Origin: Hemibagrus wyckioides
Taxonomy: Eukaryota; Chordata; Actinopteri; Siluriformes; Bagridae
Assembly: GCF_019097595.1 (NCBI RefSeq)
Contig: NC_080714.1
Coordinates: forward strand, 26,635,259 to 26,699,258
Direction: 5' to 3'
DNA: 64,000 nucleotides
How positions within the stretch are numbered: the first letter of the stretch is position 1; every line of letters begins with the position of its first letter. The translations under genes were made by a program, and so were the position numbers. This document shows, piece after piece, positions 45,469 to 59,033 of this stretch. The notes beneath the pieces are model-generated. The model was given only the letters and a program-made list of their open reading frames with translations, had not been told where the DNA came from and searched no databases.

Positions 45469-45497
45469 GACGGAAGCGGGTCACGAGCGTCTATAGT
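45067..45497 (-). CDS. zap70: zap70 coding exon 1 (N-SH2 domain, interdomain A start)
   Basis: Acceptor TTTCTCCCTCCAG ends at 45498, leaving 29 nt of 5' UTR. The ATG is at 45468-45466. It encodes residues 1-134, from [17 protein letters not shown] to VRQTWNLE, with donor GAG|GTGAGC. The phosphotyrosine-binding Arg is in FLLRQ. Confidence 0.95.
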
Positions 45498-46279
45498 CTG
45501 GAGGGAGAAAGATGACATTTACGTGGGAGTTCAGATTCTCTCTTTCTTTTAAAAAAGAAAAAACTTCAAGGAAACCGTTTTATAAGACAGCATGCCAAAT
45601 TATGAGATAATAAAAGAAAAAAAAGATTAATATTCATGCCAGGATGCTGAATTTTCAAAGAAAGTGGGGTAAAATTAATGGCTTGTTTATGAGAGAAAAT
45701 AAAAAGAAAAGATAGACAAAGACATGAGTTTGATTCTGTCACAGCAAAAGCTGCTCTGCTGATGTGGAAATAACTAACATGCTCAAACATCTCTTTCTGA
45801 CTCACACACACACACACACACACATTAACACGTGCTGTTTTTCATGCTTCCTTTCCGTCCCACAACTCTGTCAGGACTGCAGCCAGATCACAGAAACATG
45901 GCTCTATCATCCCCAGCTCATGTTTTTCACGCCGCAGCTTGCACCGCTGAAGTGTTGCTTTCTCTGCATTGTGCAGACACTCTTTACTGCTGATCTGAGA
46001 CCTGCGGCGCCGCAACAGGAAGCTTACACACACACAAACACACACACACACACACAAACACATCCTCCCCCCCCGCCTTCTTTCTGCTAATCTCAACATC
46101 TCCCCGTTCTCACAGGTGCTGACGTTTGCTCGAATGTTCCTCTGTGACACACACAGACTACTGTTTCACCCCAAAAACAGGACACGTTAACTGTTCCATA
46201 ATCTGATGCAGATAAACTCCTTTACACAGGGACATGTGTATGACACGTCAAGAGGCAGGGCCTTGAAGAAGACATCCAG
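45498..46279. other. Upstream of zap70 coding exon 1
   Basis: CA tracts at about 45803-45824 and 46026-46062. No coding exon recognised. The zap70 first (non-coding) exon must lie further right but was not found. Confidence 0.4.
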
Positions 46280-46379
46280 AGCAAACTATATATATATATA
46301 TATATATAAAATGCTTTTTACTAGTAATCAAATTATGGGACATTTTTAGCATCAATATTAACAAGTGAATTATTTTACC

Positions 46380-46650
46380 GTCATGAGTCTGATATAAAAA
46401 CGAGTCAGTGTGTTGTAGATGTGTGTTTTTCCCTCTGTTGGAGAACCTCACACAGAATTTTCCTGGTTGAAGATCAGATTTTAGACACTTTCTAGATGAA
46501 CAAGCAGAAATGGGTTTGATATCATCATTTATTTTGAACATTTCTGTGGAAAAAATGAACTGTTTTTTGTTTTTGTGGAATTTTCCTACGAATATATATC
46601 GCCTCTAGTAGGCTAGGGAATGAACAGAAATACTTCTGAAACACAAATCT
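46380..46650. repeat. Dispersed duplicate, copy 2 (upstream of zap70 exon 1)
   Basis: Second copy of the sequence at 43470-43740, about 2.9 kb away in the same orientation, somewhat shortened. Confidence 0.8.
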
Positions 46651-49600
46651 GAGGTATATATAGGAAATATACCTATATATAAATAACAAATAAATCGTTT
46701 TTTTTTCACAGATGGTAGCATCACTTCTTTAAAAAAAAGGAGTTTTAAATCATTTCAGAAGGAAATAAAACACCTCTCAGGCTGAGGAAACTCCTCCATA
46801 CAGCTTCCACCACTCGAGGAGTTACTGAGGTTGAAGTTTTGATTAGAAACGATGCTTTTCTTTACTAACTTTATTTTATTTTGCCTGAAATCAAAACAAA
46901 TCCCACTTTAATTCAGATTTGTGCTGCTCTCTTACTAGAAGATGTTGGTAAGCCCGAACAAGGTAAACATTCCGTACTATTCTGTATTTAATGACTAATC
47001 ACGTATCTAAATATATAGCAAAAAGCAATAAAACATATATCAACTAACCTGTAAGAAAACCAGAGCAAGATATCAGACTTTTAAAGTGTAGAGAAACCAG
47101 GATTAACCACTATGGAGTCTGGAGACAATTGGGACTAATCAACAACTAGTGTCTTAGCAACAATGACTAAGCGAAAAATCTTTAAAACTAACCTAGAGTC
47201 GCTAGCGAAGCGATTTAACATTGCGTTATTTAAATGTGTGTTTTTATCTTTTACTAAAATAGTTATCTTGATATATATCTAAAGCTAACTCTGGCTATTA
47301 GCTCACCAGTTTAGCATAGCTTAGAGTTAGTTAGCTCGCTACATTATATTATTAGTTCATATTTCTTTTTCCTTTTAATATTCTTTTGGACTATGTAATT
47401 CAAATGATATGTACAAAAATAGTACAAAAAAGAGAAAGAATGAATAATTTGACATGTATATAATCCAGATATAGATCTATATGAAATAAAGCCCCATTCA
47501 GGACACCTACAGTGACCACTAAGAAAGATTTTGGCTTCTGACCTCCAAGGTGAATTTGATTCGAATTTGTGCTGAATATTTAAGCATTTAAACTTTTACC
47601 TTGTCTAGAGATTTCTTTTCGCTCCTCATCAGATGCTTTCTCTCTCCGTCTGCTCCCTCACTTCAGTATTTATGATACACACTTTCCACTGTGTGGGAGG
47701 TGGACAGGTCACAGAATCACGGCATATAGGAAGCTTTTTTTCTTTTTGCAAAGCTAAGCAAAACAGACGAAGCATCTCGTAAACAAGAGAAAACAAATTT
47801 TTTTTTTTTTTGCTATAGATAAAGTTTGCAGGTAGCAGGTCAACCCCACCACCATTCACATACTCCCAGCATTGCTGCTTGTGTGTTTCACCACAGTTTC
47901 CTGGACAAAATCACACACACACAAACACACACACACACACACACACCTGCCCACAGTCCCAAAGAGGACACCGGTAGAGCGGAAGACCCTTAGACATACA
48001 AAAACACATATATGCTACAGTCGAAGCCACACCAGACCACAGCAAAGGGATCGTACACATACAGCCAGGTGACAAAGGTGTGGTGGAGAGCGAACCAGAA
48101 AAGTACTTCAAACCGCTGCCCAGCTGCACAAAGCCGCACTAGCCGGGCGTGTCTTACGAATCTAGAAAGCCTGGGATTTCTACGTTAATTGTAACTGCTA
48201 GGTTTGAGCTGTGGCTGTGATGGTGTGTGAATTGCTACTCATAACACGTTAAAATGTTCAATTAGTTCCAGTAATGAAAACATACCTGCTACACAAAGTT
48301 GCCTACGTAATGGCTGAGGCTAACTAGCATGTAAAAGTTGAAAAACTTGACCTTAAAGACTTTAACTAACCAAGTGTGAGGTCCTTATTGGCTGATACTC
48401 ATTAAAACTAAAGATTTAAAGTCTAGAACTAAGTAATAAGCAAGAGCTCTACGTTTGAGCCTTACGTTTTACCCTACGTTTAAGCCTTAAAGACGAACGA
48501 ACAACCCCAGAAAGATATAAATAAATAGCGTAGCTGCTCGTGTCTATGCTAGGTTTGCACTGAGGTGATGTGTGGTACATTTATCATGATAAAGTGGACC
48601 TAAACTATTTCAAACTATTCTAAATTCTGACACTGAAAAACATGGAAAATATGGCTAGTTAGTGACTGAGGCTAGTAATAAGGGCATGCAGAGGCACTGA
48701 AACACTGCGAAATGATCAAAAAAAGTCAGCGTTTACCTCAGGATTTTTTTAGAAATTGTTTGAAAATTTATTTTCCAGGCAACACAAGGTTTTTTTTCTT
48801 TGTTTTGTGGTTATGGAAGGTTTTTTTTGCTTTGTTTGTGTTTATGGAGAACGAAGTATCCGCCTCCATGTGCATAAGATCTTGGATGATCTTATAGTGT
48901 CTCAGTAACTAGCGCTTAAATGTTGTAATTCCTTCCTAAAAACAGAGAAAAAGATGATCTAGATTTGAACTCATTCGATCGAAACTTCATTTCATGTTTA
49001 TTCAGATTTGTAGGAGCATCATATCCGTACATGCAGCATTCTTTGTGAGCCAAAGCCATTTTCGGGAGTTTCCAGAAAGAATGTTGCGGTGAAAAGAAGA
49101 CCGAGACTCCTTCCTGTTTCTGTTCCGGATGCTTTAGAAAGGGCCACGGGGCTCTGAGAACGGATCAGATAAACGAGGACAATCCTACGCACTTTAGAAA
49201 CATATAGAACGTCGTTTGATCTTAGATTAAAAAACTCAGCGTCTCACCACAGTCGTCGTCTGCTTAGCTTTAGCTTAGCTTTAAAAGTATTAACGATAAT
49301 CCCAGACTTTAATTCGGATTGTATTTTTTGTAAAACAGTAGCATTCTATGTTAACACTTTACACAAACCGAGCACTTATTGATACAGAACATTTACACTC
49401 AGCGTTACAAACCAGACAAAATGGCCGGGCATGAGGTTGAACGTGTGAGAAATATACGTCTCTGTCAATCTTTATCACAAAAATACAATAAAATTATGAT
49501 TTTCCTGAGAGAAAAGTGAAAGGTGTGTGAAGCACCACTGTGAATATGAGACGAAAACACCTCAGAATGACCTTTAACCTTGAGTCTAGAAAATCTAAGT

Positions 49601-49910
49601 TTAATAAGGGTTCTTTTCAGTATATCTGACATTTTGAGAAGAGACATACTTGGTGTGTGTGTGTGTGTGTGTGTGCGTGTTAATTCTTAACACATTACAA
49701 ATACAGCTTATACATGAAGAGCTAATTAATTTGACTATGGTAACAAACAACACGTTCAGGGCCAGTTTTTTCCTTCACAACCGTAAATCTACTGAAACCT
49801 ACGCTACACTGCTAGGACACTCATGTCTCACTAACACTTGACCACCATGCAGTTCTGCTCCAAACTGTACGTTCTTCTCCGAATAATATAATTATAATGT
49901 ACATCATATC
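46651..49910. other. Non-coding stretch, mostly unique
   Basis: AT-rich DNA with short CA and GT tracts (about 47915-47945 and 49650-49676). No gene, RNA or transposon recognised. Confidence 0.4.
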
Positions 49911-49911
49911 T

Positions 49912-49912
49912 G

Positions 49913-49989
<77 letters not shown>
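49912..49989. repeat. (TATC)n microsatellite
   Basis: About 19 tetranucleotide units directly adjoining Tc1 copy F, as with copy D at 30559. Confidence 0.95.
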
Positions 49990-50405
<416 letters not shown>

Positions 50406-50479
50406 TATCCGCATATGTACTGTATGTTATCGCTGTTACTGTTTTACATACAATGTACATAATGCACACATATTGCACA

Positions 50480-50645
50480 AATATATAATGAAATTTTACT
50501 TTATATACACTTTATATGCTGTAAATACAACTTGCACATACCTTTGATCAATTTCTCCTTTTTGCACTTCTGGTAGATGAAAAACGGCGTTTCGTTGCTA
50601 TGTACCTGTACTAGACAATGACAATAAAGTTGTATCTAACTATAC
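50480..50645 (+). mobile_element. Retroposon 3' tail
   Basis: Contains tttttgcacttctggtagat and gacaatgacaataaagttgt, related to the tail at 40840-40935. Confidence 0.5.
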
Positions 50646-53600
50646 ATAAGTCATTTAAGCGCGTAGGATTACTGTGTGGATTCGTTTATCAGAATGAATC
50701 AGTAGTTCGATGTTAATGTGTTTAGTTGTGGAGTATATAGTAGTACAGTAGAGAGTTACCACTGAACGGTACAGTAACTACACTGTATTAAAAAATTATA
50801 TTTAAAAAATCGCTGGAGATATGTTTTCGAAAGTGTCTGTAATTTCCATTTTCTTAAATTTCTTAAAAATTGAATAGAATCATAACTTTATGTACTTTGA
50901 GTAAAATGTCATTTAATTCAATTTTTATTTGTATAACACTTCACATTTATAATCACAACACAGCTTTACAGGAATATTTACCGGAAAGTCGAGGATATCT
51001 GTTTTTAATTCAATCCTGAACGAGCAAACCAGAGGTGACGATGATGAGGATGTGATATGAGGAAGAAAAAGAAAAACCCTGTCCTGGATAGTGTGATCGT
51101 AAAAATCATTTCTTTTCTCTACAGTTTAAACGAAAAGTGCAGTCTTCTCACCAGGAACTCTGAGTCTGAGGAGAGGATACTGAATTCATGCTAAGTTTAA
51201 AAGTGAAATCTGTTGTGTTGGAGTGATCAGAGCAGCTCTTGTGTGTGGAATTTTTACCTTCACATGTAGCACACATGCTAAGCTAACCTAAGGATCATCT
51301 TGCTAACAATATTTGTGCCTGATTCATTTGTAGTTTTTTCCTCACCAGGATTCACGCCGCACCGTGTTGTACAGCATCATGTGCTATTTACTTCATTTAA
51401 CTTGCACTTTATCCTAAAAGCGAACGGAAATTATTTTCTCTCAGCCTACACTGGAAATTATTTTCTCTCTAACCCAAATACGTAGAAGACCATTAGAGCG
51501 TCTGACCCTGTGCCTTTTCAAGCCTTCTCTTTTCGTTGCGCTTGTCGTTTATTTTCCACAAACAGCTTTTAGCCCGTACTCAGCTGCTCCCACGGGTCTG
51601 CTGAAATATCACGAGCGTTTTGAGCCGAGACAGGCCTGGATTCCTGCCACCGACCTCCTGCTTTTTTCTATCTCTATATATTTGTATTCAGAATGCTGTA
51701 ATACTCGCTGATCTCAAATCTCTAAATGCGTTCGTTGAAAAGAAGCGAGATTTTGCTGTCTTCTTTTTTTTTTATTCTTCAAGAGATGATGGACGTTATT
51801 TAATTTTTTTAACAGCTAGGCCAAACGTTGCAGGTTAATTCAGGTCGCAGAATTTTAACGACTGCTGTGGTGGGACCAAAACATGTCAGCTTCTCTGAAG
51901 AACAGGAGTGTGTTCGATTCGTTGCTCTATAAATAAATCTCCAGCTCTGAGGTCGCAGCTGAACTCGCTGCTTTTTTGTGGCCGGCAACATGGTACCCGA
52001 ACGCGGCGGCTGCGAATGCACACCATGCTTCATTACTCTAAATAGGAGAAATTTTCTTGAAAGGAACGTCTCGTGAAAGTTAAAAAAAGGACTTTTTTAT
52101 ATGGTGGAATTTGCTTCATTAAATTGAATTCCAAATTTTATGGATTTCAACAAGAAAGAAATCATTTTAATGATCTGCTCTTACCTCTATTATGTTTAGT
52201 TAGAGAAAACTTTTGCAATTTTTTCTAAACAATATCCTTGACATTGCGTTTGAGAGCGGTGCCATATAAGAAAACCATTTAAATAAGTTAGATTAACTGT
52301 AAATACTGTAAATAGACGCACACGTCTCGATTTCTTCTTCAAAAAGTAATTTTATCATAATTCCATCGAATTTCTGGCTCTCATCTGAACCATTCCTCTA
52401 GCACCGATTCTCATTTTTTCACTTATTCAGCATTTAACGATCGAACCTGACATACGCTTAAAAATCCAGACCGTCGTTTTGAGTTCTCAAAAATGTCATC
52501 ACACACAAAGATGTTTAAAGTATCAAGAAAGTTATTTTAGGTCGTTTCAGGTGTAAACATATAAGCGTTAACACGATTATATGTTAATAAGTGTGAACAT
52601 TTGAGTGCAAATCAGTAATCTATGATCTCTGATTACTCTACACAAATCCTTTGATTGGACTGCTTAAAAAATCCTGATCTTTTTACTCCAGCATGTGACA
52701 ATAGAATGTTTTTAATGGAGGCTGTAAAGGTTTTCTGGATGAGAATATCTAAATACAGCTAAAAATCTAACTACATTAAATGCTAAAAACTGTTGAACGT
52801 CATCATTTCATCGAACGGAAAGCCAGCAGGTCATTTCTTCATTATTCACTTACTAATAAAACAGAAATCCAACAATGATGCACCAGCTACATCAGACAAA
52901 AGAAAAAGAAAGACCCCCCGATCGCCGTCTAAGGCCTTTTCTTACTGCGACATGGCCCGGGTTCACCCGAAACGAGGGGAAAAAAACCCTTGAGGCATGT
53001 TGAACAACGCTGTCAAACATTCTAGCATGGCTGCAATTGTTTTAGTTCGTAACTTGGCCTGGGATTAACTCCCATCTGTCAGTTTAACAACCTTCCTAGT
53101 CTTGCTCACCTCATTTACACACACTCGCTACTCTGACACTTAGCTCAGCACTGGAACGCTCGTGATGAAATCAGCCGAGAACCAGACAAGAACATCCATC
53201 TGTCATGGAGAGACAGATGAAAGGGGGGGGGACAATACACATGATCCCACTGAGCACTCACCGAGGTTTAGAAGGTTCCAGAAAGGGAGAGAAAGAGACG
53301 GCGAGAGCGAGGAACGTAGCCCAGATCCACCGTCAATGACAAACGTGTACAGTCTGAGGAGGTGACGAACTCTGATCTGGCTTGATGTATGACATCTGCG
53401 CTTGCCAAGCACTACTGTGTGTGTGTGTGTGTGTGTCGCTGTCTCTACAAATGCAGGTGAACAGTGTGGGCTGTTAGACTCCCCTTCATGTTTTTGCAAG
53501 TTCTCAGAAACACAAAATGTACTCCTGCACCTCAATCAGCACAGCGCAGCGTGGCCTCTGGCAGCAGGCGGTGTGTATCGTGTTTACAATATAAAATCAC

Positions 53601-53880
53601 TTCATATTTCTTTCAGTGAAATGTACTACAGCGGCGGAGGCTTAGTCAAAAATGTGTCAGAATGTAATTCGTTGTAGGAATAATCGCCTGCCAGGTTATT
53701 AATACTACACGAACGGCACAAAACAATTATAAACAAAAAAAAGAAAGAAATTTATTGAAACACGCTGAGCTGGACACAAATGGACTCCACGGCACACACG
53801 CCTTGACCTGCTGCAGGTCAGAAGGTCCAGGAACATTCTTTCTGCCACACACTCGTACCTGGATCTATGTATAATCTGTT
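50646..53880. other. Non-coding stretch
   Basis: No recognisable exon, RNA gene or mobile element. (GT)n at about 53417-53435. Confidence 0.4.
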
Positions 53881-53889
53881 TAAGTAGTC

Positions 53890-54070
53890 TTTATTAGTCA
53901 CATTACTGCACAGTAAAATACTTTCTTTGGGGGTTGGGGTCAGAGCACAGGGTCAGTCATGTTGCAGCATGGGCCTTGCCAGACAGTGGCAGCTTGGCAG
54001 TGCTGGGGCTTGAACCCTGATCTTCCGGTCAACAACCCGGAGCCTTAACCACTTGAGGTACCACTACCAT
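53890..54070 (-). mobile_element. tRNA-derived SINE, antisense
   Basis: On the minus strand an A-box-like tggtacctcaagtggttaa (about 54045-54063) precedes B-box ggttcaagccc (54006-54016). It is related to the sense copy at 20795-20930. Confidence 0.72.
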
Positions 54071-54124
54071 CTCTAAGTGTGTCAGAGATTTTATTTATTT
54101 ACATTTAGTGGTTTTTCTATGCTC

Positions 54125-54240
54125 TTGCCACATACACTGACGGAGCTGGTAGCATTGCTGTCTCATAGCTCCAGCGTTTCTTTTATATGTTCTTGGCTTG
54201 TGGATGTCCTCTAGGTTTCCTCTCATGTCTCAGAAACACG
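54125..54240 (+). mobile_element. Retroposon 5'-part fragment
   Basis: Contains gctggtagcattgctgtctc, atagctccag and ctaggtttcctctcatgtct, a decayed form of the common teleost retroposon body seen also at 14055. Confidence 0.45.
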
Positions 54241-54404
54241 GCACCGGGTGGACTGGACTCACGAGTATTTTTGCTAGTTTCCTGTTTAACTCACTATTTT
54301 TCTCACTGACACTGAAGCACAAGACAAGATCAATTAGTGCAACACACAAACACATATACTTATCCAGTCTGAGACACACTGAGTTGTCTCCTCACCCTGG
54401 TTAG

Positions 54405-55890
54405 ATGCCACTCGTGTAGGAGGAGCTGAATCAGGTCTGACTCCACCTCCTGGACTTTAGCTTTGAGTGTAGGAGGAGGTGGAACAGGTTAAACTCCACC
54501 CCTTGTACTTGTGGTTTGAGGCTACCAAGGTAGGAGGAGCTGCATCAGGTCTAATTCCACACTATAAACTTGGATCAGAGGAGTTTAATCAGATCTGACT
54601 AGATTTCCTCAACTTTTCATTAGTATACGGTCATGTAGGAGGAGCTACATCAGGACTGACTTCATATTCTGGAGTTTTGGTTTGACTCCACTCTGGTAGG
54701 AGGAGCTGGTTCAAGTCTGACTCCACCCCCTGGACTTTTGGTCTCATTCTGCCAATGTAGGTGGAGCTGGATCAGGTCTGACTCCACCCCCTGGACTTTT
54801 GGTCTGATTCTGCCAATGTAGAAGAAGCGGAATCAGGTCTGACCCCACCTCCTGGAATTTTGGTCTGATTTTGTCAGTGTAGGAGGAGCCGGATCTGCTC
54901 TGACTCCACCCCCCCGGACTTTTGGTCTAATTCTGCCAATGTAGGTGGATCAGGTCTGACTCCACCCCCTGGACTTCTGGTCTGATTCTGCCAATGTAGG
55001 AGGAGCTGGATCAGGTCTGACTCCACCCCCTGGACTTTTTGGTCTGATTCTGCCAATGTAGGAGGAGCTGGATCAGGTCTGACTCCACCCCCTGGACTTT
55101 TGGTCTGATTCTGCCAATGTAGAAGAAGCAGAATCAGGTCTGACTCCACCCCCTGGATTTTGGTCTGATTCTTCCAATGCAGAAGAAGCGAAATCAGCTC
55201 TGACTCCACCTCCTGGAATTTTGGTCTGATTTTGTCAATGTAGGAGGAGCTGGATCAGGTCTGACTCCACCCCCTGGACTTTTGGTCTGATTCTGCCGAT
55301 GTAGGCGGAGCTGGATCAGGTCTGACTCCACCCCCTGGACTTTTGGTCTGATTTTGTCAATGTAGGAGGAGCTGGATCAGGTCTGACTCCACCCCCTGGA
55401 CTTTTGGTCTGATTCTGCCAATGTAGGCGGAGCTGGATCAGGTCTGACTCGACCCCCTGGACTTTTGGTCTGATTCTGCCAATGTAGGCGGGGCTGGATC
55501 AGGTCTGACTCCACCCCCTGGACTTTTGGTCTGATTCCGCCAATGTAGAAGAAGAAGAATCAGGTCTGACTCCACCCCCTGGACTTTTGGTCTAATTGTG
55601 CCAATGTAGAAGAAGCAGAGTCAGCTCTGACTCCACCTCCTGGAATTTTGGTCTGATTTTGTCAATGTAGGAGGAGCTGGATCTGCTCTGACTCCACCCC
55701 CTGGACTTTTGATCTGATTCTGCCAATGTAGGCGGAGCTGGATCAGCTCTGACTCCACCCTCTGGACTTTTGGTCTGATTCTGCCAATGTAGGAGGAGCT
55801 GGATCAGCTTTGATTCTACATCATGGACTTCTGGTTAAACCCCACCCCTTTGGGAGGAGTTGAATCATGTATGACTCCCCATCCTGGACT
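54405..55890. repeat. 61-bp minisatellite, about 24 copies
   Basis: Consensus unit ggaggagctggatcaggtct, gactccaccccctggacttt, tggtctgattctgccaatgta. The centre (54760-55800) is regular and the edges are more diverged. No spacers. Confidence 0.95.
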
Positions 55891-56189
55891 TTTGGTTATA
55901 CAATAAGAGTTACACAAGTGCTGAACTGAAATCCCAGCCATTTTCAATACATTTATCATTTAATTTTTTTCTCGATATGGTCCATTGACATATTTCACCT
56001 TACATACTTTACATACCTCCACTTGACGTCTCCTGATATACAGGCTATAAACTATCTATAGCAGTGAAAGTAATACTGTATAACATCCGCGTGTAAAAAA
56101 AGCCTCATGTGGTGTTATTTTGCACACACAGAGGCAGTTCGGTGTAGTGGCGGGTATCTGATCTCCAGCAGGTGAAGGAGCTCAGTACT

Positions 56190-56525
56190 CTTCCTGGCCC
56201 CATCAAAGCGCCGAGGCTCGTTACTGCCGCCCGCGCGACTTCCTGCGCACCGCGCGCGCTCACGCAACGACGGGCGGGTGCGCGTGAGCGAGCGAGTTAG
56301 GGGGAAAGTGAGTGAGTGAGTGAGTGCGCGCGCGCACGCGCGTGTGTATGCGTGTATGCGTTTTTTTCTCTTCTTCTTCTTCGCCCCCTCTTTCTGAACG
56401 CAGAAAAAAAGAGGAAAGACTTTTAGAAAAGGAGGAAAAAGAGAAAGGCTGCAGCACCACAGTGCGCTCCAGCTCCGCCGTGCGCTCTTATACAGCATGC
56501 GGCAGTGAACCGGGAGGACCGCGGG
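56190..56525. promoter_or_regulatory. CpG-rich block, promoter-like
   Basis: Dense CpG (gccgcccgcgcgac, ccgcgcgcgctcacgcaacg, gtgcgcgcgcgcacgcgcgt), unlike the rest of the AT-rich upstream region. Nearby are a plus-strand TATA-like cttataca (about 56488) and a possible donor CACAG|GTGGGG at about 56628. It may be the first exon or promoter of a plus-strand gene beyond the window, or the distal zap70 promoter. Direction is unresolved. Confidence 0.4.
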
Positions 56526-56527
56526 AC

Positions 56528-56529
<2 letters not shown>

Positions 56530-56564
<35 letters not shown>

Positions 56565-56586
56565 ACACACACTCACACACACACAC
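56530..56586. repeat. (CA)n microsatellite
   Basis: CA tract with CTCA interruptions just right of the CpG-rich block. Confidence 0.9.
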
Positions 56587-56599
56587 AGCACTGAGAGGA

Positions 56600-57795
56600 G
56601 ACTTTTGCTGCACAAATCGCACTCACAGGTGGGGACTAAACGCCTTTATATCGTGGATTTTCTTTGATTTGCATGCACTAGGAGGACTCGGGGAAGCAGA
56701 CTGGAGTCTCTGAGCTCTGAGAAGAGAAAGTGCATGACGTTTTCAGACAAACTTTTACACTTTTAAAAAGCTCTTCTCTAGACTAAAGTGTTGACCATGT
56801 CAAATGTCCAGTCGCGAATCGTACTGTTATTGTTTATCGCTGTTGATATTGCTATTGATTTGCATTTTAAGCGCCAGAGAAATCCTTCAGAAGAAACTTT
56901 GAGTCAGAGAAGACAAATCTGAACCAGTTATGACGTGGGAGCTGGGAGCTGCGGAAATTAAAGAGCAACTGCACTCCGAAATGACATTCTGTTTTCCAAA
57001 AAAATTATAATATGCATGAACTGGCCCTGAAAGTTCCTAAGTCTCCTATTTTGAGACAAGAGAGCTGAATATCTAAATCTCGACGAAGGCATAGTTCCTT
57101 CATCACCCTGTTTGACTTAAAGCTTTGACTTGACGTTAGACTTCTCGGCGTGACGTCACTGTGGATCCTATACAAGGAGGCTTAATTGATTTAAAGATTA
57201 ATGAGGAGGGAGGTGAGGTGGGGGGGGGGAGAAAATTAGCTTTGCTTGCCTCTCAGGGGTGATTATATGCCTTGCATATGGAAATGGGGATGTAAAAGTG
57301 ATTTAAGGTACATAATTTGTTTTCAGAGGAAAGATAAATGATATACAGGGAAGGGAAAGGGTATGGTTTAGAAGACAGTTGCCTATATGTATGTATGTAT
57401 GTATGTATATATGTTTTTGTCATATTGAGTGTTGTTTCAATCACAATATGGGACGCTATCATTGTAAATTAATAACTAATATATCGAACAGTATGTGAAT
57501 AATATATCCAAAACTGTTGGATGAAAGGATGCAGTGATTCATCCAGGATTATCCTCACTTGTTTTCCATGATGCTGAGGTGAGAGAACAATGTAGTTTTA
57601 TTAATAGTATTATTCTCATGGAATCTATATCGTTTTCGTTTAGCTGTAATTATAATTAAATGTAAACCACCTGTTACAGTAAACAAGCTGCGGCTACAAA
57701 ACTGACAGTTGCTACAACGGGCAGTTAGCTACGGTTGGTGTTTATTGATGAAATGCTAAACTCTAAAGTGGCTAAAAGTTGTCAGATTAATGTTA
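56600..57795. other. Non-coding stretch right of the CpG-rich block
   Basis: Contains a G run at about 57221-57230 and (TATG)n at about 57387-57410. No coding sequence recognised. Confidence 0.4.
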
Positions 57796-57796
57796 G

Positions 57797-58068
57797 TGCC
57801 TGTTACTGCGCATGTGCGAAAACTCAGCTGTATTTATAATACTATTATAATGTTATAATGTGTTAGAACAAAAACTGAGTTTCCGCAGTATAAATCGGGT
57901 TTCTGGTACGGATCAATTAGTTATAAGAAGTATTATAACAACAGTATTATAAATACCCGAAACTGCCTTAAATCGTTTCGTCACACTTCAGACAAGAATT
58001 AGACAAATTTCCGTGCATGCGCAGTAAAAATCGTGTCTCCGGGACGGATCGAGTAGTGACACTAACAC
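57797..58068. mobile_element. MITE with NRF1-like motifs in its ends (second copy)
   Basis: Left end tgttactgcgcatgtgcgaa. Right end gtgcatgcgcagtaaaaatc followed by gggacggatcgagtagtgac, which is the inverse of the left end of the copy at 17383. Confidence 0.65.
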
Positions 58069-58959
58069 CAGTTGTTAGTTAGACTAGCTAGCTGCTATCT
58101 AAAGTGATATGATTGTAGCTTATATTTAAAAGATGTCACATAACCACTAAAGATAGTAGCAGATTGTTGCGTCTTGTAGAACAGAACGTATTTTATTGTT
58201 AGCTAGAATAATCTTTGAATGTTGACGTAATAGCCGTCGAATCCGATGAGCGCAATTCTTCTTGAATTTGCTGACAGGACAAAAGGATCATTTTCCAGTT
58301 TTTCATCACTTCAAACACCTAGATACAGAACGGCATTACGTAGCCACGTCGTCATCGAAGTTTTGACGTAGAAACGATTATATCGTTCGTCTGTAACATT
58401 TTATCTAGCCGGTTTTCTGGTTAGCATGTTGTTATTGTCAGAATGTTACAATATCCACCTATGATGGCCACATTTTTCAGTTTTCATTTGAAAAAATGTA
58501 ACATGACGAGAAATATATTCAGATGGTTATCAGGACTCCGGTCAGAGCTAAAAAGCTATCAAGATAACTAGCTTCCTGCTACAGACAGTCTGAGGGGAAT
58601 TTACTCGACTGAAACTTGTTGCCATGGTGATGCTGACGAGTCTTATAAGGTTAAAGGCTTTAGTTTTCTAACATTTTAGATTGAAATGTTATTTTTTTAG
58701 TTGTAAATAATCAAGCAAAAAAAAAAAAAGATTATAACCCCAGGCACTCACTTCCTGTTTGAGACCTGCGGTTATTATCGTGTTATTATTATACCAAGCA
58801 ACACGTGACATTCAGACATTTAGGAGGCTGTTAACCGCGGGTCAGTGCTCATATAACCTTCGAACCTTGGTGGCTGTAAAGTTGCATGACGAGTGGAGTG
58901 GCATCCATGACTAGCATAAATCCTCTGCGATCAGAAGATTAGCAGAGAAATCCCACGAT

Positions 58960-59033
<74 letters not shown>

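Noticed and set aside
54405..55890. CRISPR-like array of regular repeats
   Set aside because: The 61-bp units are contiguous without unique spacers and the genome is a vertebrate, so this is a minisatellite.
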